Shown here: in pieces, positions 50,088-61,525 of the stretch
How the letters are laid out: the number at the start of each line of letters is the position of its first letter
Numbering within the stretch: position 1 is the first letter of the stretch
Assembly: GCA_963740835.1 (NCBI GenBank)
Contig: CAVUFH010000002.1
Span: 620,001-684,000 of the forward strand
DNA: 64,000 nucleotides
Origin: CAVUFH01 sp963740835
GTDB taxonomy: Bacteria > Actinomycetota > Acidimicrobiia > IMCC26256 > PALSA-610
Direction: 5' to 3'
Notes under the pieces: model-generated
What the model saw: the letters and a program-made list of their open reading frames with translations, nothing else
Told to the model about the DNA's origin: nothing
Databases searched by the model: none
Translations under genes and position numbers: made by a program

Positions 50088-51473
50088 ATGGCGAAGGGGC
50101 CGGATCTGTTCGGCGCGGCGGTCGAGGAGCGGTTGGCGCGGCGGGCGCCGCTCGCGGCCCGGCTGCGGCCGACGACCCTCGACGAAGTGGTCGGCCAGCG
50201 TCATCTCCTCGGCCCGGGGAAGCCGTTGCGAGTGCTGATCGAGTCCGACCGGCTGTCGTCGCTCATCCTCTGGGGGCCGCCCGGCGTGGGCAAGACGACC
50301 ATCGCCAAGCTGGTCGCGGGCGCGACCGAGAAGGCCTTCGAGAGCCTCTCGGCCGTGTCGGCCGGCGTGAAGGACGTGCGCGAGATCGCGGAGCGGGCCC
50401 GGGCTCGCCTCGGTGAGCGCGGCCAGGGCACGATCCTGTTCCTCGACGAGGTGCACCGCTTCAGCCGCGCGCAGCAGGACGTGCTGCTGCCGTTCGTCGA
50501 GGAAGGGCTCCTCGTGTTCGTCGGTGCGACCACAGAGAACCCGTTCTTCTCCCTCACCGGACCACTGCTGTCGCGCAGCACGCTGTTCCGACTCGAGCCA
50601 CTCGACGACGACGACTTGAGCGAGCTCGTCGAACGCGCGCTCACCGACCACGAACGCGGTCTCGGAGCCGAGCCCGCGACCATCGCCGATGACGCGCGCA
50701 AGCACCTGGTTGATCGCAGCGAAGGCGACGCGCGCCACATCCTCACCGTGCTCGAGGTCGCGCACGCGCTCACGGTCGAGGACGGCCGGAGTACGATCAC
50801 GCTCGAAGACGCCGAAGCCGCGCTCGCGTTGCGCAGCCTGCGTTACGGCGACGACGAGCACTACGACATCATCTCCGCGTTCATCAAGTCGATCCGCGGT
50901 TCTGATCCCGACGCCGGGCTCTACTGGCTCGCGCGCATGGTCGAAGCGGGCGAGGATCCCCGCTACATCGCGCGCCGGCTCGTGATACTGGCGTCGGAAG
51001 ACGTAGGTCTCGCCGACTCCAACGCGCTCGTCGTGGCCGACGCCGCCGCGCGCGCGGTCGAGTTCGTCGGGATGCCGGAGGCTGGCCTCAACCTCGCGCA
51101 CGCGGTGTTGCACCTCGCGCTCGCGCCGAAGTCGAACAGCGTCAAGGCGTCACTGTTCAGCGCGATGGAGGCCGTCGAGCGGCAGAAGGCCAGCCCGGTC
51201 CCGCAGCATCTCCGCGACAGCAGCTACCGAGGCGCCCAGCGCCTCGGCCACGGCAAGGGCTACGTCTATCCTCACGACGCGCCGGAGGGTTGGGTGCCGC
51301 AGGAGCACCTGCCGCCGGAGCTGGCCGGGGCGCAGTTCTACCGGCCAGGACGGCATGGCGCCGAGCCCGCGCTCACCGACGCGCTGGACCGGCGCCGCCG
51401 CTCCGGGGACGACGCAACATCCGCCGACGATCGCGAACGCGCGCAGAACGGAGCCGATGATGGACACGAGTGA
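50088..51473 (+). CDS. rarA: Replication-associated recombination ATPase RarA (MgsA)
   Basis: 461 aa clamp-loader-like AAA+ ATPase acting at stalled forks. RPTTLDEVVGQRHLL, Walker A WGPPGVGKTT (about residues 61-70), Walker B ILFLDEVHRFSRAQQD, sensor VGATTENPFFSLTGPLLSR, and the C-terminal tetramerisation part (YDIISAFIKSIRGSDPDAGL, HGKGYVYPHDAP) are all present. The C-terminal 40 residues are charged and disordered. It overlaps the next gene by 17 nt. It is followed by alaS as in mycobacteria. Confidence 0.95.
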   Translation: MAKGPDLFGAAVEERLARRAPLAARLRPTTLDEVVGQRHLLGPGKPLRVLIESDRLSSLILWGPPGVGKTTIAKLVAGATEKAFESLSAVSAGVKDVREIAERARARLGERGQGTILFLDEVHRFSRAQQDVLLPFVEEGLLVFVGATTENPFFSLTGPLLSRSTLFRLEPLDDDDLSELVERALTDHERGLGAEPATIADDARKHLVDRSEGDARHILTVLEVAHALTVEDGRSTITLEDAEAALALRSLRYGDDEHYDIISAFIKSIRGSDPDAGLYWLARMVEAGEDPRYIARRLVILASEDVGLADSNALVVADAAARAVEFVGMPEAGLNLAHAVLHLALAPKSNSVKASLFSAMEAVERQKASPVPQHLRDSSYRGAQRLGHGKGYVYPHDAPEGWVPQEHLPPELAGAQFYRPGRHGAEPALTDALDRRRRSGDDATSADDRERAQNGADDGHE

Positions 51474-51870
51474 CGTGCTCGCCGTCATCGCCGCGACCGT
51501 GGTCGCGATCCTCGCGGGTGTCCTGATCGCGGCGCTGTACTCGCTGACGCGCACGCTCCACAGTCTCCGCACCACGGTCGACCACCTTCGCGAGGAGACC
51601 ATCGCCCTGCTCGACGACGCGCACGACGCGATCCGGGAAGCGACCACAGAGGTCGATCGCATCGACCGCCTTGTCGGATCGGCCGAGAAGATCAATGACG
51701 CGGTCGACGGCGCGCAACGCATGGCGTACAAGACGCTCGCGTCGCCGGTGGTCAAGGCGATGGCGTTCGGCAGCGGCGTCTCGCGCGCGGCGCAACGCAT
51801 ACGCGAGGGCGAGCCTCCCGCGCCGGCTCCCGCGCGGTCGAAGGGCCGGAAGCGGAAGCGGGTGCACTAG
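51457..51870 (+). CDS. DUF948-like membrane protein
   Basis: 137 aa. An N-terminal TM helix (about 6-28, VLAVIAATVVAILAGVLIAAL) is followed by a long amphipathic helix (SLRTTVDHLREETIALLDDA) and a basic tail ending in KGRKRKRVH. This fits the DUF948 pattern of general stress-type membrane proteins. Two adjacent ATG codons (51457, 51460) follow GGAG; either may be used. It lies between rarA and a second small TM protein, all before alaS, an arrangement common in actinobacteria. Function is unknown. Confidence 0.75.
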   Translation: MMDTSDVLAVIAATVVAILAGVLIAALYSLTRTLHSLRTTVDHLREETIALLDDAHDAIREATTEVDRIDRLVGSAEKINDAVDGAQRMAYKTLASPVVKAMAFGSGVSRAAQRIREGEPPAPAPARSKGRKRKRVH

Positions 51871-52095
51871 ATGTTCAAGCGGCTCTTCTGGCTCCTCGTT
51901 GGGTTCGCGCTCGGGCTCGGGTCCTCGTGGGCCATCGCGCGCAAACTGCGGCAGGTCGCGGCGCGCTACGCGCCGACGGAAGTCGTGGACCGCTGGGGTG
52001 GCACGATGCGGGCCGCCGTCGACGAAGGTCGGGCCGCGATGCGGTCCCGCGAAGCGGCATTGAAGGAAACTCTGGCGCGAGGGGCCGGGCAGTAA
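51871..52095 (+). CDS. Small single-helix membrane protein
   Basis: 74 aa. FKRLFWLLVGFALGLGSSWA is a TM helix with a basic N-terminus, followed by a helical, charged tail (RYAPTEVVDRWGGTMRAAVD). ATG 51871 starts directly after the TAG of the DUF948-like gene. No family is recognised beyond similar small proteins before alaS in actinobacteria. The -10 hexamer of alaS overlaps its stop codon. Confidence 0.7.
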   Translation: MFKRLFWLLVGFALGLGSSWAIARKLRQVAARYAPTEVVDRWGGTMRAAVDEGRAAMRSREAALKETLARGAGQ

Positions 52096-52098
52096 CCT
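52093..52098 (+). promoter_or_regulatory. -10 hexamer TAACCT of alaS (leaderless)
   Basis: TAACCT, overlapping the TAA stop of the preceding gene, ends 7 nt before ATG 52106. Confidence 0.55.
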
Positions 52099-52105
52099 GC
52101 ATCCG

Positions 52106-54783
<2,678 letters not shown>

Positions 54784-54787
<4 letters not shown>

Positions 54788-55221
54788 CGACCCGCACCGG
54801 GCGCGTGCTCGGCGTGGACCTCGGGTCGAAGCGCATCGGACTCGCCCTCTCGGACCCGACGCGCACGATCGCGTCGCCGCACTCCGTCCTCGCGCGCGGG
54901 CGCGATCATGCGGGCGATCACGCCGCGATCGTCGCGATCGCCCGCGAGTCCGAGGCCGACACGATCGTTGTCGGGTACCCGTTGTCGCTCTCCGGGCGCG
55001 AAGGGCCGGCGGCGCAGGCGACGCGGGTCGAGGTCCAGGAACTGCAGGAGGTCGCCGGCCCGACGATCGCGGTGGTGGTGCACGACGAGCGGCTCACGAC
55101 GGTCACCGCGGTTGCCGCGCTCGGCGAAGCCCGTATCGGGCGCGAGGAACGACGCCGGCTGGTCGACAAGGTCGCCGCGGCGGTGATGCTGCAGTCATGG
55201 CTGGAGAGCGGGGGACGATGA
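54784..55221 (+). CDS. ruvX: Holliday junction resolvase-like YqgF/RuvX
   Basis: 145 aa RNase H-like fold. VLGVDLGSKRIGLALSDPTR supplies the first Asp; VVGYPLSLSGREGPAAQ, VVVHDERLTTVTA and a C-terminal DKVAAAVMLQSWL (last Asp) complete the motif set. Members mature pre-16S rRNA 5' ends in E. coli. It sits between alaS and mltG with 4-nt overlaps on both sides, a conserved bacterial arrangement. Confidence 0.94.
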
Positions 55222-56288
55222 CGCAGGTGCCGGACGACCCCGAGACACCGGACCTCGACCGCCGCCACCGACGGCGCGTGTGGGCCGCGGTGATCGTGCT
55301 GGTGGTCGTGCCGTTGCTCGTCGTCGGCGGCAGCGCGATGTGGTTCTGGTGGCAGCTCGACCCGCCCGGCAAGGCGGGCAGCGTGGTGCAGGTGCGGGTC
55401 GACGACGGCTGGAGCGTCTCCCGCATCGGCGACGAGCTCGTCGACCGCGACGTGATCGGCTCGTCGGTCGTGTGGAACGTGTACACCCGGCTCAAGGACC
55501 GCAAAGACTTCCAGGCCGGCACCTACCCGTTGCGCAAGGACATGGGTGTTCGCAAGGCGGTCTCCGCGCTGGAGGCCGGCCCCAAGATCGACTACACCGA
55601 GCTCGCGGTGCCGCCCGGGCTGTGGACCCAGGAGGTCGCGCAGCGCGTGGGTGACCAGCTCCCGGGCCGGACCGCAGACGCGTTCCTCGCCGCGGTGCGC
55701 AGCGGCGCCAAGCGGTCGAAGTACCAGCCAACGGGCGTGACGTCGCTCGAAGGGCTGCTGTGGCCCGACACCTATCGCGTCGCAGACACCGACGACGAGA
55801 TCGACGTGCTCGGCTCGATGGTCAGCGAGTTCGAGCGGAACGCCGACGCGCTCGGCCTCGAGAACGCGACCACCGAAGGGCACACGCCGTACGAGATCCT
55901 CACGGTCGCGTCGTTGATCGAGGCCGAGGCCAAGGTCGACGAGGACCGCCCGCTGATCGCGTCGGTCATCTACAACCGGTTGCGGACGGGCATGCCGCTG
56001 CAGATCGACGCGACCGTGCTGTACGCGAGCGGCGATCCCACGAAGCAGACGATCACCCGAGCCGACCTCGACCTGGACTCGCCGTACAACACCTACAAGG
56101 TGAAGGGGCTGCCGCCCACCCCGATCGCGAACGTGAGCGAGGCGTCGCTCAAGGCCGCGCTCGTGCCGGCGCAGACCGACTACCTGTTCTACGTGATCGG
56201 CGACAAGGACGGCCGCCACAAGTTCTCGAAGACCTACGCCGAGCAGCAGGCGAACATCGACGCTGCCCGGGCCGCCGGTCTGCTGTGA
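55218..56288 (+). CDS. mltG: Endolytic murein transglycosylase MltG
   Basis: 356 aa. One TM helix (about 22-44, WAAVIVLVVVPLLVVGGSAM) is followed by a LysM-like region (DDGWSVSRIGDELVDRDVI) and the YceG catalytic domain with ASLIEAEAKVDE (catalytic Glu235), SVIYNRLRTGMPLQIDATV and SPYNTYKVKGLPPTPIANV. It cuts nascent glycan strands to end their growth. It overlaps ruvX by 4 nt and is followed by aroE, as in mycobacteria. Confidence 0.95.
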   Translation: MTQVPDDPETPDLDRRHRRRVWAAVIVLVVVPLLVVGGSAMWFWWQLDPPGKAGSVVQVRVDDGWSVSRIGDELVDRDVIGSSVVWNVYTRLKDRKDFQAGTYPLRKDMGVRKAVSALEAGPKIDYTELAVPPGLWTQEVAQRVGDQLPGRTADAFLAAVRSGAKRSKYQPTGVTSLEGLLWPDTYRVADTDDEIDVLGSMVSEFERNADALGLENATTEGHTPYEILTVASLIEAEAKVDEDRPLIASVIYNRLRTGMPLQIDATVLYASGDPTKQTITRADLDLDSPYNTYKVKGLPPTPIANVSEASLKAALVPAQTDYLFYVIGDKDGRHKFSKTYAEQQANIDAARAAGLL

Positions 56289-56298
56289 TCACGCGCCA

Positions 56299-57144
56299 GT
56301 GATCACCGGCGCGACCCGGCTTGCCGGCATCATCGGCGATCCGGTGCGGCACTCGCTGTCGCCGCTCCTGCACAACACCGCATACGACGAGCTCGGGCTC
56401 GACTGGGTGTATCTCGCGTTCCCGGTGCCGAGCGGCGAAGCCGCGGCCGCGCTCGACGCGATGCGAGCCCTCGACCTGATCGGCTTGTCGGTCACCATGC
56501 CGCACAAGACCGACGCTGCGGCCGCCTGCCACGAATTGACCGCCGACGCCACCGCACTGACGAGTGTGAACACGGTGACCCTCCTGGCGGACGGCCGGAT
56601 CCACGGTGACACCACCGACGGCGAAGGATTCGTACGGGCGCTGCGCGAAGCCGAGTGCGAACCCGCCGGCGCGCGCGTGCTCGTTCTCGGCGCCGGTGGC
56701 GCGGCCCGGCCGGTGGTGCTGGCGCTGGCGCGCGCCGGCGCGCACGTGACCGTCACCGCCCGGCGCGCGGATGCGGCCGTGTCCGCCGCCGCGCTCGCGC
56801 CCGTGCCCGCACCCACAGTGCCGTGGGCCGCGCGTGATGCTGCGGTGGCGGATGCCGACATCGTCGTCAACGCGACTCCGATCGGCATGAGCACGGTCGG
56901 TATCGGGTCCTGGGGCGACGTGACGCCGATTGCGCCGGCCGCGCTGCGGCCCGGCCTCGTGGTCGCCGACCTCGTCTACCACCCACTCGAGACGCCCCTC
57001 CTCGCCGCCGCGCGCGCCGCGGGGGCACAGGTCGTCGACGGGCTCGGCATGCTCGTGCACCAGGCCGCGCTGCAGATCGAACGGTGGTCCGGGCAGCCCG
57101 CGCCGGTCGCCGCGATGCGCCGGGCGGTCCACGCCGCGCTCTGA
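56299..57144 (+). CDS. aroE: Shikimate dehydrogenase
   Basis: 281 aa NADPH-dependent enzyme of aromatic amino acid synthesis. GDPVRHSLSPLLHNTAYDEL carries the shikimate-binding Ser pair, VTMPHKTD the catalytic Lys70, and NVTLLAD-like GRIHGDTTDGEGF the second substrate Asp. A Rossmann loop (LVLGAGGAARPVVLAL) and ATPIGM follow. GTG 56299 is 10 bp after mltG. Confidence 0.94.
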   Translation: MITGATRLAGIIGDPVRHSLSPLLHNTAYDELGLDWVYLAFPVPSGEAAAALDAMRALDLIGLSVTMPHKTDAAAACHELTADATALTSVNTVTLLADGRIHGDTTDGEGFVRALREAECEPAGARVLVLGAGGAARPVVLALARAGAHVTVTARRADAAVSAAALAPVPAPTVPWAARDAAVADADIVVNATPIGMSTVGIGSWGDVTPIAPAALRPGLVVADLVYHPLETPLLAAARAAGAQVVDGLGMLVHQAALQIERWSGQPAPVAAMRRAVHAAL

Positions 57145-57223
57145 ATCGCCTGGCTCCGAGAATCGGACGGATCGCTCAACTTTCGCGGCTCCCGCGCCGA
57201 AATGAACTGGTCGGGAGGGAGCC

Positions 57224-57994
57224 GTGCTCCAAGGAACGTTCGACACTCTGTCATTCTCCGAGGTGAACCGCCTGCTCGCGGCTTCGCACAAGACCGGCGC
57301 GCTCCGTATGGACGCCGGCGTCATCGCAACCTGGTGGTTCGAAGACGGTGTGTGCCGAGCTGCAGAAGGCGGGGATCTGGTCGAGCCCGTGACCGACTCG
57401 CGCGAGCTGCTCGCGCGCATGGTCGACATCGGGTTCGTCGTTGCTCGGCACGCCGGCGGGACCTTCCGTTTCGTCGCCGAAGAGCACGCACCCTGGGAAT
57501 CCGAGGTGCGGCTGCCGGTCGATGCGGTGCTCGTAGAGATCGACGGCCTGCTCGAGCAGTGGCGTGAGATCGAGGTCGTGATCCCGTCGCTCGAGTGCCG
57601 TCCGGTGCTCTGCGACGAGCTCGGCACCGATCATCTCGAGGTCGACGCGGAGACGTGGCGGCTCATCGTGCAGATCGACCGCCGGCGCACGGTGCGCGAC
57701 CTCGCGCACCGCACCAGCCGCAGCGTGTTCGAGCTGTGCCGCACCCTGATCGAGCTCGTCGAGCTCGGCGCGGTCGCCATCACTCCGGAAGTCGTCGTCG
57801 CGCCGTCGCCGGCGCCGTCCGGGCGGCGTGCGCCCGGGCCCGGTGCGCCGGTCGGGTACGTGCAGCCCGAAGAGCCGTACGGCCCCGGTGTCGACTCCGC
57901 GCATCCTGGTCCGTCGTCGGTCGAAGCGAGCGACGAGCGCAAGTCCGGCGATCGCGGCGCACTGCTCCGCGTGTTCTCCGCGCTGCAGAGCTGA
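57224..57994 (+). CDS. DUF4388 (PATAN-like) domain protein linked to pilus genes
   Basis: 256 aa cytoplasmic. The N-terminal 100 residues (MLQGTFDTLSFSEVNRLLAA, KTGALRM, WWFEDGVCRAAEGGD) match the DUF4388/PATAN domain often tied to pili, gliding and two-component signalling. A middle helical domain (WRLIVQIDRRRTVRDLAHR) resembles a winged helix, and the last 75 residues are a disordered Pro/Gly-rich tail. GTG 57224 has GGGAGGGA close upstream. The next gene is pilB, so a role in pilus control is likely but unproven. Confidence 0.78.
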   Translation: MLQGTFDTLSFSEVNRLLAASHKTGALRMDAGVIATWWFEDGVCRAAEGGDLVEPVTDSRELLARMVDIGFVVARHAGGTFRFVAEEHAPWESEVRLPVDAVLVEIDGLLEQWREIEVVIPSLECRPVLCDELGTDHLEVDAETWRLIVQIDRRRTVRDLAHRTSRSVFELCRTLIELVELGAVAITPEVVVAPSPAPSGRRAPGPGAPVGYVQPEEPYGPGVDSAHPGPSSVEASDERKSGDRGALLRVFSALQS

Positions 57995-58136
57995 CCCGTC
58001 GCGGCCGCGTCCGCGCTTCCGCGCGTCCGCGCGCGCACCGTCACCGGCGCTTGCGACAACGAGCGTGCAGATGCGCGCTACAGCCGTTTCCAAGTCCTGC
58101 CGATAGCGCAAAGTCGGGAGGACGAGGAGGCTTACG

Positions 58137-59825
58137 CTGTCGGACAGTAACGCGAACACGCTGGGTGACCTTCTCATTGCCGAAGGTCTCCTCACCGAAG
58201 CACAGCTCGACGCGGCCACAGCCGAGCAGGACGAGACCGGCAAGCCCCTCGGGCGCTTGCTGATCGAGCAAGGCATCATCACCGAAGCCGAGCTCGTCCG
58301 GACACTCGCGAACCAAGTCGGGCTCGAGTTCATCGACCTCGCGGACCGCGTCGTCGACCCGTCGGTCGCGTCGCTCGTCACGGAGGCGGTCGCGCGGCGA
58401 TACCAGGCGATCCCGGTCGCCTGGGAAGACGGCAAGCTCGTCGTGGCGATGGCCGATCCGTCGAACGTCTTCGCGGTCGACGACATCAAGGCGATGGCGA
58501 AAGCCGAAGTGAAAATGGTCGTCTCCACGGCCTCGCAGATCATGGAGACGATCGAGCACTTCTTCCGCGTCGACGGCGATGTCGACGCGGTCGTGCAGGC
58601 GGCCGCGGACGAACAGAACGACGACACCGATCTCGGGAACATCACCGATGTCATCGAGGACGCACCGATCGTCAAGTTCGTCAACATGCTCATCACGCAG
58701 GCGACCCAGGACCGCGCTTCCGACATCCACGTCGAGCCGACCGAACACGATCTGCGCATCCGGTTCCGCATCGACGGCGTGCTCCACGAAGTCATGCGCT
58801 CGCCGCGCAGCATCCAGAACGGTGTCATCAGCCGCCTGAAGGTCATGGCCGACATCAACATCGCGGAGCGCCGCGTCCCACAGGACGGCCGCATCTCGAT
58901 GAAGATCTCCGGCCGCGGCATCGACCTCCGTGTCGCGACCCTGCCGACCGTGTACGGCGAGAAGATCGTCATGCGCATCCTCGACAAGGGCCAAGCACTC
59001 CTGCGCCTCGAGGAGCTGGGCTTCCTGCCCGAGACGCTCGGCCGGTTCGAGAACTGCTACCGCAAGCCCTACGGCACCATCCTCGTCACCGGTCCGACCG
59101 GTTCCGGGAAGTCGACGACGCTGTATGCCGCGCTGAACCAGGTGAACGAGCCCGACCGCAACATCATCACGGTCGAAGATCCTGTGGAATATCGCCTCCC
59201 CGGGATCAACCAGGTGCAGGTGCACAACAAGGCCGGCCTGACGTTCGCGTCTGCGCTGCGATCGATCCTGCGTGCTGACCCGGACATCATCCTCATCGGT
59301 GAGATCCGTGACCGTGAGACTGCGATCATCGCGATCGAGGCCGCCCTCACCGGTCACCTCGTGCTCTCCACGATCCACACCAACGACGCCGCGTCGACGC
59401 CGATGCGACTCGTCGAGATGGGCGTCGAGCCGTTCCTCGTCACCAGCGCGCTCGACTGCATCGTCGCTCAACGCCTCGCCCGGCGCCTGTGCGACAAGTG
59501 CAAGGAGGCGTACGAGCCGACGGAAGCCGAGCTCGCGGCGGCCGGCTGGCCGCTCGAGGAGCTGACGAGCGGCGAATGGCCGACGTTGCACAAGGCGATC
59601 GGGTGCCCCGCGTGCGGGCGTACCGGCTATCGCGGCCGCTTCGCGCTCCACGAGGTCATGCCGATCAGCGAGGAGATCGAGCGGTTGATCATCGAGCGTC
59701 GCTCGACCGAGGACATCGAGAAGGTCGGCGTCATGCAGGGCATGCTGCGCCTGCGCGACGACGGGCTGCGCAAGGTCGGCCTCGGCCAGACCTGCCTGGA
59801 GGAGATCTTCCGGGTGGTCGCGTAA
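58137..59825 (+). CDS. pilB: Type IV pilus assembly ATPase PilB (GspE family), CTG start
   Basis: 562 aa hexameric ATPase that drives pilus extension. The N-terminal MshEN-type domain (TLGDLLIAEGLLTEAQL and KPLGRLLIEQGIITEAEL) is the fold that binds c-di-GMP in some homologues. Walker A is GPTGSGKSTT near Gly319, followed by the VEDPVEYRLPGINQVQV Asp box, the Walker B region DPDIILIGEIRDRETA, and a zinc tetracysteine (CDKCKE and CPACGRTGY). The only start fitting the GAGGAGG at 58124-58130 is CTG 58137; no in-frame ATG, GTG or TTG lies upstream before a stop, and the next in-frame TTG (58257) would cut off half the MshEN domain. Confidence 0.92.
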   Translation: MSDSNANTLGDLLIAEGLLTEAQLDAATAEQDETGKPLGRLLIEQGIITEAELVRTLANQVGLEFIDLADRVVDPSVASLVTEAVARRYQAIPVAWEDGKLVVAMADPSNVFAVDDIKAMAKAEVKMVVSTASQIMETIEHFFRVDGDVDAVVQAAADEQNDDTDLGNITDVIEDAPIVKFVNMLITQATQDRASDIHVEPTEHDLRIRFRIDGVLHEVMRSPRSIQNGVISRLKVMADINIAERRVPQDGRISMKISGRGIDLRVATLPTVYGEKIVMRILDKGQALLRLEELGFLPETLGRFENCYRKPYGTILVTGPTGSGKSTTLYAALNQVNEPDRNIITVEDPVEYRLPGINQVQVHNKAGLTFASALRSILRADPDIILIGEIRDRETAIIAIEAALTGHLVLSTIHTNDAASTPMRLVEMGVEPFLVTSALDCIVAQRLARRLCDKCKEAYEPTEAELAAAGWPLEELTSGEWPTLHKAIGCPACGRTGYRGRFALHEVMPISEEIERLIIERRSTEDIEKVGVMQGMLRLRDDGLRKVGLGQTCLEEIFRVVA

Positions 59826-59935
59826 TACCGGTTGTCCTCGCCTCAGGTTTGTCTTTCGGAGGGTTCAGCACCCAGCGGGGCCCGCCGATACGGAACAAGT
59901 AGAACCCCCGCCGCAGGCGCCGCAGGAGATATCGG

Positions 59936-61516
59936 ATGCTGGCCAGTCAAGCCCGTCGGTTCGGAGAGACGTTGGTGGAACGCCACGTGCTCTCACGTGA
60001 CGACCTCGAACACGCACTCGACGAAGCACAGCAGCAGCAGCTGCCCTTGCCGGCCGTGCTGTTGCGGCGCGGCCTGGTGGGCAGCAAGGACCTCACCGCC
60101 GCGCTCGCCGCGCACATGGGGATCCGCTTCGTGGACTTCCTCGACACGCCGATCCACCAGGACGCGCCGACGCTCGTCCCTGCCGACGTGGCCCGCAAGC
60201 ACCTCGCGCTGCCGGTCGACTTCGAGGAGCGCAAGCTCGTCGTCGCCTTCGCCGAGCCCGCGGACGACAACGCGGTGGCCGCCATCGGGAGCGCGACGGG
60301 CTACGAGATCATCCCCGCCGTCGCTGACCGCGCCGAGCTGGTACGTGCGATCGACATGATCTACGGCGCCACGGCCAACCCGGGCGCGGTGGCCAACGAC
60401 TCGATGGGGCGCGTCGAAGTTGTCTCCGAGTCGCCCGGCGAGCCGACCGCCGACGACATGCACATCAACGATCTGCTGGATCTGGTGCTGCAGTACAAGG
60501 GTTCCGACCTCCACCTCACTGCGGGCTCGCCGCCGATCGTGCGCGTCCACGGTGACCTCCACCCCATGTCGCACCTGCCGACGCTGAACGGCTCGCAGAT
60601 TCGCCACATGGTGTACTCGATCGTCTCGCAGAAGCAGCGGGAGAAGTTCGAGAACGAGCTCGAGCTCGACACGTCGTACGCATTGCCGGGCAAGGGCCGC
60701 TTCCGTGTGAACATCTTCCTGCAGCGCGACTCGGTCGGCTGTGTGATGCGTGCCATCCCCTACGAGATCGTGGACTACGACTCGCTCGGGGTGCCGCCGG
60801 CCGTGAAGACGTGGGCGTACCTGCCCCGTGGTCTCGTGCTCGTGACCGGCCCGACCGGTTCCGGCAAGTCGACGACGCTCGCGTCGTTGATCGACATCGT
60901 GAACCGCGAACGGGCGGTGCACATCATGACGGTCGAGGATCCAATCGAGTTCTTGCACCATCACAAGCGTTCGATCATCAACCAGCGTGAGGTGGGGGAG
61001 GACACGCACTCCTTCGCCAACGCACTGAAGCACGTTTTGCGTCAGGACCCCGACGTCATCCTCGTCGGTGAAATGCGTGACCTCGAGACGATCTCGACGG
61101 CACTGACTGCGTCGGAAACCGGTCACCTCGTGTTCGCGACCTTGCACACCCAAGACGCACCGCAGTCGATCGATCGTGTGATCGACGTGTTCCCCGCGCA
61201 CCAGCAACAGCAGGTGCGGGTGCAGCTCGCGTCTGCGTTGCAGGGCATCTGCACCCAGCAGCTGCTCCCGACCCGCGACGGTCAGGGTCGCACGATCGGT
61301 TGTGAGGTGATGGTCGCGACGCCGGCCATCCGGAACCTGATCCGGGAAGGCAAGGTGCACCAGATCTATTCGATGCTCCAGGCAGGCGGGAAGCACGGCA
61401 TGGTCACCATGGACATGTCGCTCGCCCAACTCGTCCGAAGCGGCAAGATCTCCCTCGAAATGGCGCTGGAACGTTGCGCCAACGAGGAAGACCTCCGCCG
61501 CCTGCTCAACGGGTGA
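59936..61516 (+). CDS. pilT: Type IV pilus retraction ATPase PilT with N-terminal MshEN-like domain
   Basis: 526 aa, against about 350 for usual PilT. Residues 1 to about 150 are an extra MshEN/GspE_N-type domain (RRFGETLVERHVLSRDDLEH and LPAVLLRRGLVGSKDL). The PilT core follows from residue 175 (MHINDLLDLVLQYKGSDLHL), with Walker A GPTGSGKSTT near Gly305, VEDPIEFLHHHKRSIINQRE, DPDVILVGEMRDLETI, and the PilT hallmark HLVFATLHTQDAPQSIDRVI. It has no zinc tetracysteine, unlike PilB. ATG 59936 has AGGAG 8 nt upstream. The 110-bp gap after pilB has no recognisable element. Confidence 0.93.
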   Translation: MLASQARRFGETLVERHVLSRDDLEHALDEAQQQQLPLPAVLLRRGLVGSKDLTAALAAHMGIRFVDFLDTPIHQDAPTLVPADVARKHLALPVDFEERKLVVAFAEPADDNAVAAIGSATGYEIIPAVADRAELVRAIDMIYGATANPGAVANDSMGRVEVVSESPGEPTADDMHINDLLDLVLQYKGSDLHLTAGSPPIVRVHGDLHPMSHLPTLNGSQIRHMVYSIVSQKQREKFENELELDTSYALPGKGRFRVNIFLQRDSVGCVMRAIPYEIVDYDSLGVPPAVKTWAYLPRGLVLVTGPTGSGKSTTLASLIDIVNRERAVHIMTVEDPIEFLHHHKRSIINQREVGEDTHSFANALKHVLRQDPDVILVGEMRDLETISTALTASETGHLVFATLHTQDAPQSIDRVIDVFPAHQQQQVRVQLASALQGICTQQLLPTRDGQGRTIGCEVMVATPAIRNLIREGKVHQIYSMLQAGGKHGMVTMDMSLAQLVRSGKISLEMALERCANEEDLRRLLNG

Positions 61517-61525
61517 TCCGACTCG

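Noticed and set aside
59826..59935. c-di-GMP riboswitch before pilT
   Set aside because: The gap lacks the conserved GEMM core; only a plain Shine-Dalgarno sequence is seen.
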